Source: Massilia violaceinigra (GTDB lineage Bacteria; Pseudomonadota; Gammaproteobacteria; Burkholderiales; Burkholderiaceae_D). From it: a DNA stretch of 64,000 nucleotides. The DNA is taken from contig NZ_CP024608.1 in assembly GCF_002752675.1 (NCBI RefSeq), forward strand, positions 6,758,001 to 6,822,000, in the 5' to 3' direction. The position numbers and the translations under genes were made by a program. The notes under the pieces were generated by a model, which worked only from the letters and a program-made list of their open reading frames with translations, did not search any database and was not told where the DNA came from. Positions 55,168 through 62,473 of the stretch are shown here, in pieces (position 1 is the stretch's first letter; each line of letters opens with the position of its first letter).

Positions 55168-56580
55168 CTACGCAGCTGGCATGATCGGATCGCCAGCAAA
55201 TGCCCGACGCAGCACTTCCAACATGCTGTGTCCCTGCTTGCGTAGCGTGTCGAGGCAGGAGCGGATGGTGCAGAAGTTGGCGGCGCCGGTAACGGTGCGG
55301 AAGCAGCCCGATATTTTCTGTTTGACCTTGGGCATGCGCACGGCCCGTTCAGCAATATTGTTGGAGAACGGGACGGTGGGGTCGGCGATGAAGCGCAAGA
55401 TGGCGTCGGCGTGCAGTCGGAAGCGGCGCAGCAAATTGTGGGCGTCTGACTGTTTGCAGCGACCACGTTTTCCGTCGGGCTTGAGTTTGAGAGGGTTCAA
55501 TTGTTCGCCTGCGCGCACGATATCGTTGTAGACGGTGGTGAAGGCGGCGATGGCATCGGCGTCAAATGGCCGGCCTTGCTGGCGCGCCGCCGCGCTCAGT
55601 CTATGAGCGTTGAGCAGCAGTTCCGTCATGGCGGCCGGCCAGTCCTGGCCGGTCACCTCTTGCGCATAAACCAGTTCTCGAAGGAGATGAGCATTGCACA
55701 AGGCGTGCAGGCCATCGTCGAGTTTCCAGTAGGGAGCCCAGCAGTCGTGCACCAGGACGCCGAGGCGTTTGGGCAGAATGCCATGCGCGACGATAGCCTC
55801 CAGGCCGCGCTTTGCGTGCATGCCGTACCAGGTGAGATCCGCAGTGGCCGCCACATGCATCCAGTGCAGCTTGCCGTCCACACGCAGGCCGGATTCGTCG
55901 GCGCACAGCACTGGCGCGTGGTGCAACTGCCGTGCGATCAGGTCGGCTGTGCCTTGCAAAGCCACGCTGGCATCGCCAACCCATGCGTGCAGCGTTGCCG
56001 GCGACACCGATAAGCCCGTCATCTCGCAAATCAACTCGGCGGCGCGGGCATATGGCAGCATCTGTCCTTGGGTCAGATGCACGCCCAGTGCGCGCACATT
56101 CGGACCGTATTGCGCCACTTCGCTGACTGCGGCGGGAAAAGCGCTGTCGTGCCGCTGGCCGCAGGCGCATACGACCGTGTAGACGCGGTGTTCGATCACC
56201 TCGAAGCTCATCGCCGGCACATCGAATACCTGACGGCTGTCCAGCATTTTTGCCTGCTCCAGGGGCAACGCACTGTGGCAGCGGTCGCAGTGCGACGGCG
56301 GCGGATGATCCTCCGTTCCGGTGGGCTCGCCCACCCTCTTGAGCGTGCTGCCTTCATGGCCAGGTTGGCCTCCAACCGCCTTGCCAGACTTGCCGCGCAA
56401 CGAGCTAGTCTTCGGCTTTCTCGCTAGGCCATCCGACGATGGCGGTTTGCTCGAATTCTCGCTGGTCATGCCCAGTTTCGCTTCGACCGCGTCCAGGCGC
56501 GCAAACAAGGCGTCGATGAGCCGGTCCTTATCGGTATCGGACAGGTGCGTGAGGTCGGGACGAGGCGGTTTCGGTGGCAT
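55168..56580 (-). CDS. IS66-family transposase (ISBst12-like)
   Basis: 470 residues, complete. The layout equals that of the 44.5 kb transposase: RLDAVEAKLGMTSENSSKPPSSDG, HCDRCHSALP zinc segment, CADESGLRVDGKLHWMHV, VHDCWAPYWKLDDGLHALCNAHL and NNIAERAVRMPKVKQKISGCFRT. An in-frame ATG eight codons upstream exists; the chosen start aligns with that of the first element (MPPKPPRPDLTHLS and MATKPPSPDLTCLS). Confidence 0.95.
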   Translation of the reverse strand: MPPKPPRPDLTHLSDTDKDRLIDALFARLDAVEAKLGMTSENSSKPPSSDGLARKPKTSSLRGKSGKAVGGQPGHEGSTLKRVGEPTGTEDHPPPSHCDRCHSALPLEQAKMLDSRQVFDVPAMSFEVIEHRVYTVVCACGQRHDSAFPAAVSEVAQYGPNVRALGVHLTQGQMLPYARAAELICEMTGLSVSPATLHAWVGDASVALQGTADLIARQLHHAPVLCADESGLRVDGKLHWMHVAATADLTWYGMHAKRGLEAIVAHGILPKRLGVLVHDCWAPYWKLDDGLHALCNAHLLRELVYAQEVTGQDWPAAMTELLLNAHRLSAAARQQGRPFDADAIAAFTTVYNDIVRAGEQLNPLKLKPDGKRGRCKQSDAHNLLRRFRLHADAILRFIADPTVPFSNNIAERAVRMPKVKQKISGCFRTVTGAANFCTIRSCLDTLRKQGHSMLEVLRRAFAGDPIMPAA

Positions 56581-56652
56581 GACAACATGATGCGGCAATT
56601 GCACATAGTTTACAACCGCTGATTGCTTTGGTCATTCAGGCTGAACAGTTAC

Positions 56653-56660
56653 GTTTTGAC
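56653..56660. repeat. Right target-site duplication of the second IS66-family element
   Basis: GTTTTGAC, an exact copy of 54856-54863; it follows the right inverted repeat directly. Confidence 0.92.
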
Positions 56661-56833
56661 CACCACGATGATTGGAACAGTGACTGGATTCATGAAACAT
56701 CGCAGTGATGATCCGACTGAAAAAACGGGAACGATCCGCCTTCGGAATAGGCCATCATCGAACCCGTTTTGTTCGGTCGCGTCCGTGCTCATCCGAACCG
56801 TCAAGCATCACGTGACCGCCGTACCAGGCGCCA

Positions 56834-57676
56834 TCACGCAAAGCGCATGGTCACCGCGCCTGCCGCAATCAAACCGACGGCGCACAGTCGATGCGGGCCA
56901 AGCTGCTCGCGCAGGAACACGCGCGCGATGATCGCGGCGAACAGGATCGACGTTTCGCGCAGCGCGGCAACCACGGCTACCGGTGCCATGGTCATCGCCC
57001 ACAAGGCCAGTCCATACGACGCCATGGTGCCGAAGCCGCCCAGCAGGCCGGTCTTCCAATACTGCCGTCGGTATGCAAGCAGCGCATGGCGCTTGCCCGC
57101 CAGCGCCAGCAAAAGCAGGCCTGCCGTGAGCGCGAACAGCCACAAGGTGTAGGCGACCGGAGCGCCGGACAGACGCACGCCGGTGCCGTCGATCAGGGTG
57201 TAACACGCGATCAGCACGGCATTGAGCAAGGCGACCGAGGTGGCGCGGCGCGCGGCCGGGGTGGCGGCGGCGCGCCCTTGAAGGCTCATCGCCAGTACGC
57301 CGCCGCAGATGAGGGCAATTGCGCCATACTGCAGCCATCTGAGCGACTCGCCGTGCAGCGTCACGCCCGCCAGCGCCACCAGCAAGGGGGCGCTGCCGCG
57401 CATCAGGGGATAGGCGTGCCCCATGTCGCCATGCGCATAAGCGGCGGCAACCAGTCGATAGGACGCCACGTGGCAGCACACCGACCCGGCCAGCCACGGC
57501 CAGCTGGCCGCCGCCGGCAGCGCCACGAACGGCAGCACCAGCGTGGCCAGCGCGCCGGCGCCGGCGGCGACCAGCACCGTGCTCAGAAGTTTATCGGGGC
57601 CTGCCTTGACCAGCGCATTCCAGCTCGCGTGCAGCACGGCCGCGAGCAGCACCACCAGCACGGTCGCGCCGGACAT
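56834..57676 (-). CDS. EamA/DMT-family transporter
   Basis: 280 residues and about ten membrane helices in two EamA repeats. N-terminal VLVVLLAAVLHASWNALVKAGPDK and C-terminal FLREQLGPHRLCAVGLIAAGAVTM are typical of the drug/metabolite transporter superfamily. The substrate (an amino acid, nucleotide sugar or drug) cannot be read from the sequence. It lies upstream of a LOG-family gene in the same direction? No: the LOG gene precedes it by 15 bases on the minus strand, so the two are probably co-transcribed. Confidence 0.88.
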   Translation of the reverse strand: MSGATVLVVLLAAVLHASWNALVKAGPDKLLSTVLVAAGAGALATLVLPFVALPAAASWPWLAGSVCCHVASYRLVAAAYAHGDMGHAYPLMRGSAPLLVALAGVTLHGESLRWLQYGAIALICGGVLAMSLQGRAAATPAARRATSVALLNAVLIACYTLIDGTGVRLSGAPVAYTLWLFALTAGLLLLALAGKRHALLAYRRQYWKTGLLGGFGTMASYGLALWAMTMAPVAVVAALRETSILFAAIIARVFLREQLGPHRLCAVGLIAAGAVTMRFA

Positions 57677-57691
57677 GATCGGGGATGGCCG

Positions 57692-58231
57692 CTAGCGGGC
57701 CAGCAAGCGCGCCAGCAGCGCCTCGGGCTCGGATTCCACCATCATCAGGCGCGCATGCTCCTCGCGCACGAAGGCTTCGCGATGCTGATGCGCGACAAAG
57801 GCCGCCAGCAGGTCATAGAAGCCGCCGGCATTGAGCACGCCGACCGGCTTGCGGTGGATGCCGAGCTGCGACCAGGTCAGCATTTCGAACAGTTCTTCGA
57901 GCGTGCCCATCCCGCCGGGCATGGCGATGAAGCCGTCCGACAGCTCGGCCATCATGGCTTTGCGTTCATGCATGTCGCGCACGATGAACAGCTTGGTCAG
58001 GCCGCCATGGGCCAGTTCGCGTTCGACCAGCGCCTGCGGAATCACGCCGACCGCCTCGCCGCCCAGGCGCAGCACTTCGTCGGCGATGACGCCCATCAGG
58101 CCCACCTTGCCGCCGCCATAAACGAGGCCGATACCGTGCCCCACCAGCGCGCGTCCCATGGCGCGCGCGGCTTCCGCGTACAGCGGCAAAACGCCGTATG
58201 AGGCGCCGCAATAGACTGCGATTGACTTCAT
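57692..58231 (-). CDS. LOG-family protein (cytokinin riboside 5'-monophosphate phosphoribohydrolase-like)
   Basis: 179 residues. The LOG motif PGGMGTLEELFE and the nucleotide-binding GGGKVGLMGVIAD are intact, and the N-terminus MKSIAVYCGASYG is typical of the TIGR00730 family. Bacterial members cleave nucleoside monophosphates such as AMP to ribose 5-phosphate and base. An upstream frame exists, but the conserved start is clear. Located between the PhaD-like regulator gene (13 bases upstream) and the EamA transporter gene. Confidence 0.93.
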   Translation of the reverse strand: MKSIAVYCGASYGVLPLYAEAARAMGRALVGHGIGLVYGGGKVGLMGVIADEVLRLGGEAVGVIPQALVERELAHGGLTKLFIVRDMHERKAMMAELSDGFIAMPGGMGTLEELFEMLTWSQLGIHRKPVGVLNAGGFYDLLAAFVAHQHREAFVREEHARLMMVESEPEALLARLLAR

Positions 58232-58244
58232 TGGTTCCTGCTTC

Positions 58245-58910
58245 TTATTTGAGTTTTTTGAGGTATTCCTCGGACAGCTTCTGGAACAGCAGGTGCGTGT
58301 CGCCGCGCAGGTACGGGCCGATTTGCGAGAGCACCTGGTAGCAGCCGCGCGCCAGCGCATCCGACATGGCCTGCTGCTCCGAGTACTTGCGCGGATTGAG
58401 CACGTATTCGTACGACAGCCAGTAGGTGGCCACCACCACCATGTTGGTGGCCATGGCATTGATGTCGGCGTCCGACGCTTCGAGCGACTTCTCGCTGCGC
58501 AGGTCTTCGCACAATTCCTTGGCCACCTTGATCTTGTGCGCCAGGATCAGCTTGAAATGCAGTTCGAGCTTGCGGTTACGCGAAAGCAGGTCGTTCAGGT
58601 CGCGGTAGAAGAAGCGGTAGCGCCAGATCAGCTCAAACATCAGGTGCAGGTAAATCCACACGTCCTCGATGTTCGAGCGGCGCCCGTCCGGCACCGTCAG
58701 GATGCGCTCGATCTCGGCTTCGAACTGCACGAAGATCGAGTTGACGATGTCGTCCTTGTTGCGGAAGTGGTAGTAGAGATTGCCCGGGGAGATATTCATC
58801 TCCTCGGCAATCACCGTGGTCGTGATATTCGGCTCGCCGAACTCGTTAAACAGCCGCAACGACAATTCCAGGATGCGTTCTCGGGTGCGGCGTGGAGCTT
58901 TCTGTAGCAT
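58245..58910 (-). CDS. phaD: TetR-family regulator, PhaD-like
   Basis: 221 residues. N-terminal helix-turn-helix RRTRERILELSLRLFNEFGEPNITTTVIAEEMNISPGNLYYHFRNKDDIV shows the LFNEFGEPN and ISPGNLYYHFRNK blocks that mark PhaD, the regulator of PHA-granule genes. A phasin gene lies directly upstream on the same strand, which supports the call. The C-terminal domain is helical with Trp-rich segments (WIYLHLMFELIWRYRFFYRDL). The frame extends 17 codons further upstream, beyond the conserved start. A PhaD role is inferred; a different TetR repressor is possible. Confidence 0.8.
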   Translation of the reverse strand: MLQKAPRRTRERILELSLRLFNEFGEPNITTTVIAEEMNISPGNLYYHFRNKDDIVNSIFVQFEAEIERILTVPDGRRSNIEDVWIYLHLMFELIWRYRFFYRDLNDLLSRNRKLELHFKLILAHKIKVAKELCEDLRSEKSLEASDADINAMATNMVVVATYWLSYEYVLNPRKYSEQQAMSDALARGCYQVLSQIGPYLRGDTHLLFQKLSEEYLKKLK

Positions 58911-58998
58911 GGCGGGGCGGTCGATGTTTTTTCTCACGCAAGCATAACACCGAACATGCATGTATTCACAGGGTCAATGACGATACCCCGGCGTACGG

Positions 58999-59544
58999 TC
59001 ACGTGCCCTTCCCGCCCTCCGGCGCCGGCGTTTTTTTGACCGCGCGCTTGCGCGCCCGCGCCGCCGCCGCCTTGGCAGTTGGCTTGGCCGCCTTCTTGGG
59101 CGCCGTCGTGGCGGCTTTGGCGCGCAGTTCTTCCACAATCTGGCTCAGTTCCTCGACCTTCAAGGCAAGCGCCTGGACTTCCTTCTGAGTCGGCACACCC
59201 ATGGTAACCAGCGCGCGCATGACGCGGTCCTCGAACACCTGCTCCATCTTGTCCCACGAGCCGGACGCCTGCCGGCCCACCAGGTCGGCCATGCCGACAG
59301 CGGCGTCGGCCACGCCGGCGGCGGCCTCCGCCACGGTGCCCGCCTTTTCCTCGGCCATCGAGCGGGTGCGTTTTTGCAGGTCGTTACCTTCCTCGACCAG
59401 TTTGCTGAAGACCCGGCTGCCCTCCTGCTGCGCCTTGGCAAACGCGCCGAGGCCGGCCTGCCAGACCTGATGCGCAGAACTGCGGACGGTGTCGGTGAGC
59501 TGGGTGTCGTCGTCAATCGTCTGCGGCTTAAGCTTTTTTTCCAT
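58999..59544 (-). CDS. PHA-granule-associated phasin (PhaF/PhaI type)
   Basis: 181 residues. The N-terminal phasin domain (VWQAGLGAFAKAQQEGSRVFSKLVEEG) is followed by a heptad region (VQALALKVEELSQIVEELRAK, coiled coil) and a C-terminal tail rich in Ala and Lys (KKAAKPTAKAAAARARKRAVKK), the histone-like DNA-binding tail of PhaF. Such a protein coats granules and ties them to the nucleoid. The adjacent PhaD-like gene suggests regulation by it. A second phasin-like gene is at 26.5 kb. Confidence 0.88.
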   Translation of the reverse strand: MEKKLKPQTIDDDTQLTDTVRSSAHQVWQAGLGAFAKAQQEGSRVFSKLVEEGNDLQKRTRSMAEEKAGTVAEAAAGVADAAVGMADLVGRQASGSWDKMEQVFEDRVMRALVTMGVPTQKEVQALALKVEELSQIVEELRAKAATTAPKKAAKPTAKAAAARARKRAVKKTPAPEGGKGT

Positions 59545-59638
59545 TGTGCAACTCCGTTGATGAGTGGGGGTGGGGATCGCTGCAGCCCATTTTAGTGAGC
59601 TAGTCTAGAGAACGCTATCTAAAGCGCGGGCGGCCTCG

Positions 59639-60363
59639 CTATTGCCTGTCGCCATGCTTCCAGTCGCTGGATGAAAAGCTGTAATGCATCCGTAAAAGTT
59701 GCAGGCGCGTCTCGGCGAAACCTGGCGGCGTCCTGGCGAGCAGCTCGTCGATTTCCTTGAAACGTGCCGCGCGCAGGCTGCGGTCGTCGTCGCGAATCCC
59801 GTGCAGCAGCGCGACCGCCTGGCATCCCGCCTCGTCATAGGATCGGGCCGCCACCTGCAACAGCGCCGTCACCACCGCGGGCGTCATCGGCGCCAGCCGG
59901 CCGATGCGATACACGGCCAGCGCGCCCTTGGTCGCGGGATCCCGAGCACGCTACCGGGGCGGTTGCCAATGACCAGACTGTACCGGGAAACCGGCTCGGG
60001 CACCCGTTCACCGGCATCGCTCCTCAATGGCAGCGTCAGCAAGGCTGGCAAGACGCGTTCGCGGTGCCTGCGCAGGGCGTCCTGCGCGGCAGCCGCGAAT
60101 AACAAGGTCTCGACCGCGGCCAACGTTCCGCCGTGCAGGCCGCCTATCTCCGCTTCGATGCGCGGCACGAGCTGCTCCACGTTGCGCGTCAGGATCTGGC
60201 TCAGCAAGTACGTGTGCTCCTCATTGCCGCCGTCCAAAAAACGCTCGTAAAGAAATTCAAGCGCAGAGAGGGTGCGAATGTCCGCGATCATTCCGGCCAC
60301 CGCGGCACTGTTGTGAATAAGACGACCGGCCGCACCGGCTCGACTCACGGGCAAGATTTCCAA
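59639..60363 (-). pseudogene. Hypothetical protein gene with a frameshift
   Basis: The 5' part (60363 to about 59940) encodes 140 residues of helical sequence (ADIRTLSALEFLYERFLDGG, YLLSQILTRNVEQLVPRIEAE), and the 3' part (to 59639) continues in another frame (KGALAVYRIGRLAPMTP, VTALLQVAARSYDEAGCQAVALLHG). The two read as one protein of about 241 residues if one base were added near 59930-59945, in or near GCTCGGGATCCC. Helical pairs suggest HEAT-like repeats, without certainty. It could be a true pseudogene or a sequencing error in a run of G. No function is recognised. Confidence 0.65.
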
Positions 60364-60529
60364 TCTGCATTAATTGTATCCTGCCTTCCGTGAGCCGGCC
60401 TTGAAACGCGGCCCTCACGGGCGTTGACCGCCATGAAAACGATCGCTTGAACAGGAACTTGATGGATGGCGCATGCTCGCCGCCGCGCTGGCCGGATGCC
60501 GGGGCAAGACCTGATGCTGCCGCGACCTG

Positions 60530-61171
60530 TCAGCGGCAGCTCGCGTTCCACGCATCGTAATCGGCACCGGTGCGCCGCGCCCAGATGGTGGCATCGCCAT
60601 CGCGCGCGCTGCGGTACACCAGCGCCACCATTTCTTCGCTGCCCTCGCCGGCCGTGCCGACATCGATCGCATGCAGCTCGAACGGCGCCGAGCGCTGGCG
60701 CGCGCAGCCGGTGTTCCCGGCCAGCAGAAGGCGCGCCTTCTCCAGCAGCTTGCCCTGCTGCGCCAGCACGCCGACCAGTTCCGTATCCGGCATGCGCTGC
60801 AACAGCTCCACCGGCCTGGCCGGCACCGCGCAGCCGCTGGCGCGGTCGAGCCAGACGAACTGGCGCGCGCGTTCGCCGCCGCTCCACTCGCCTTTTTCGG
60901 GCGCATAGGCAAAGTCGATGCGCTGCATCCGGCACAGCAGCTTGAGCCCGCGCCGGGGCGCCGTGCGCACCGTGGCCGTCACCTGCCACGGCGCAGTGGC
61001 GCTCGCGCGCGTGACCGAGAAGGCCGGCGCCGCACTGTGATTGTCGGGAAAACGCTTCTGATAGTACGCATGGAACGACTTGAGCTCGGCCTCGGCCAGC
61101 GCGCGCGTTTCCGCGCCCGCCCGGGCGCCTGCCGCGGCCAGCAGCAGCATCGTCAGCAGCGCCGCCCTCAT
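60530..61171 (-). CDS. Secreted hypothetical protein
   Basis: 213 residues with a signal peptide (ALLTMLLLAAAGARAGA). Four cysteines (in LLCRMQ, SGCAVP, TGCARQ and the C-terminal NASCR) could form disulfides. Mixed alpha/beta, no known domain. Its ATG overlaps the stop of the histidine kinase gene by four bases (ATGA) on the minus strand, so the two are co-translated; it might act in the same signalling path. Confidence 0.65.
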   Translation of the reverse strand: MRAALLTMLLLAAAGARAGAETRALAEAELKSFHAYYQKRFPDNHSAAPAFSVTRASATAPWQVTATVRTAPRRGLKLLCRMQRIDFAYAPEKGEWSGGERARQFVWLDRASGCAVPARPVELLQRMPDTELVGVLAQQGKLLEKARLLLAGNTGCARQRSAPFELHAIDVGTAGEGSEEMVALVYRSARDGDATIWARRTGADYDAWNASCR

Positions 61172-62376
61172 GCGCGCGCGGCCCCGCGCCGCTCGGCCGG
61201 CTCACCGGCGCGCATGCGGAACGTAAAGCGCGTGGCGCCGTGATCGGACTTCACTTCCAGCGTGCCGCCGTGCGAACGGGCGATTTCGGCGACGATGAAC
61301 AAGCCCAGTCCCAGGCCCTCGCTGGCGGCGTGGCCGGGCGCGCGCCAGAACGGCTTGAACAACTGGTCGATGGTGGCCGGCGCGATGGCCGGGCCGCCGT
61401 TGAGCACGGAAATCTCCAGCTCGCCGGCATGTACCAGGGCCCGCACCAGCACCGGCTCCTCGCGCGCCCCGTGCACCAGCGCATTCTTGAGCAGGTTCGA
61501 CAGCAATTGCTGGATGCGTCCACCGTCGCACACCACCTCGCCCGGCAGGTCGATCTCGGCCAGGATGCGGTGTTCCGGATACGCGCCCTGCAGCTCGGCC
61601 ACCACCTGTTCGAGCGACTGCCGCAGGCCGGCCTCGTTGCGCAGACTGAGCGCAATGCCGCCGCCCATGCGCCCGCGCGTGAAATCCATGACATCGTTGA
61701 CCAGGGCCGAGATGCGCAGCGCGCTGCGGCGCATGCGTTCGAGCACGCCCGTGGCCTGCGCGCTGAGCGGCTCGCGCCTGAGCAATTCGGCGCCGAGCAG
61801 GATCGACGACAGCGGCGTGCGCAGGTCGTGTCCCAGCACGGCAATGAACTGCTCGCGCAGCTCCGAGGTATCGCGTTCGCTCAGCAGCGCACACTGCGAT
61901 TCGTTCAGTTTCAGTTCGCTTTCGAGATGCTTGGAAATGAGCTGGGCGAACAGGCCCATGCTGGCCACGGTGGCCGTGTTCGACAGGTTCGCCGGCAGCG
62001 GATCGAGCCCGCACAAGGTGCCGAAATAGCTGCCGTCCGGGCGCTGGATCGGCAGCGAGATATAGCTCTGGAAACCGTACATGCGCGGCGTATGGTGGTC
62101 GCGGTAGCGCGCATCCTGGCTGACATTGTCGATGATGACGGGGCGGCCGGTGTCGCGCACTTCTTCGCACAGGGTGGTGGCCACATCGAGGCCGTCGCCG
62201 ACCTTGAGGCCGAAACCGAGCCGGTCGAGCACGGCGCAGGTGGTCCACGAATCGGCGCTCACGCGCGCGATGCAGACAAAGCGCAGTCCCGTGATCGCGG
62301 CGACCGCTTCGAGGATCGTGGGAACTGAGGAAATCGCCTCAATGGCGGCGATGTCGGCCGCTAGCTCTGTTTGCAT
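61168..62376 (-). CDS. Sensor histidine kinase with N-terminal GAF domain
   Basis: 402 residues, cytoplasmic, no membrane helix. GAF domain at about 15-150 (LCEEVRDTGRPVIIDNVSQDARY, SYISLPIQRPDGSYFGTLCGLD), then the dimerisation/phosphoacceptor box with His in VLGHDLRTPLSSILL (about residue 180), and the ATPase domain with N-box LLSNLLKNALVHG, and G-boxes in GLGLGLFIVAEIARSHGGTL. All boxes are intact. It would phosphorylate a response regulator; a REC-containing protein is the neighbouring gene upstream. A TTG one codon upstream is possible, but ATG at 62376 is preferred. Confidence 0.93.
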   Translation of the reverse strand: MQTELAADIAAIEAISSVPTILEAVAAITGLRFVCIARVSADSWTTCAVLDRLGFGLKVGDGLDVATTLCEEVRDTGRPVIIDNVSQDARYRDHHTPRMYGFQSYISLPIQRPDGSYFGTLCGLDPLPANLSNTATVASMGLFAQLISKHLESELKLNESQCALLSERDTSELREQFIAVLGHDLRTPLSSILLGAELLRREPLSAQATGVLERMRRSALRISALVNDVMDFTRGRMGGGIALSLRNEAGLRQSLEQVVAELQGAYPEHRILAEIDLPGEVVCDGGRIQQLLSNLLKNALVHGAREEPVLVRALVHAGELEISVLNGGPAIAPATIDQLFKPFWRAPGHAASEGLGLGLFIVAEIARSHGGTLEVKSDHGATRFTFRMRAGEPAERRGAARA

Positions 62377-62473
62377 CAATCTCTCTTGCGCGAAAACCGC
62401 GTTGAACGGACTGCAATCGTATCATGCGTTCCGGGTACGCGAGATTTTCAGGCAGGCTGGCGTGCCGCCCTTG

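Larger units (their letters stand above)
54864..56652 (-). mobile_element. Complete IS66-family element (ISBst12-like subgroup) with passenger ORF, 1789 bp
   Basis: Terminal repeats are long: GTAACTATTCAGCCTGAATG and onward to CAATC at the left, and the reverse complement GTAACTGTTCAGCCTGAATG and onward at the right, differing at one base over about 32. Both sides carry the octamer GTTTTGAC. It holds a transposase and a downstream ORF of 87 residues, both on the minus strand. It interrupts a DUF2335 gene. Perfect duplications and near-identical ends indicate recent insertion. Confidence 0.93.
54406..56931 (+). pseudogene. DUF2335-family membrane protein gene, interrupted by IS66-family element
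   Basis: The 5' part (54406-54863) encodes the DUF2335 pattern LPHPEILRQYGEVIADAPERILKILE and the start of its membrane region. The right part (56661-56931) continues in frame (TTTMIGTVTGFMKHRSDD) once the element and one duplicated octamer are removed, giving about 242 residues. The C-terminal extension of about 60 residues beyond the membrane part looks atypical and runs into the antisense EamA gene; it may not be original. In its present state the first part ends at 54867, so the last membrane helix is lost. Confidence 0.85.

Noticed and set aside
59639..60363. Programmed ribosomal frameshifting in the hypothetical gene
   Set aside because: There is no slippery heptamer of known type at the junction; a mutation or sequencing error is simpler.
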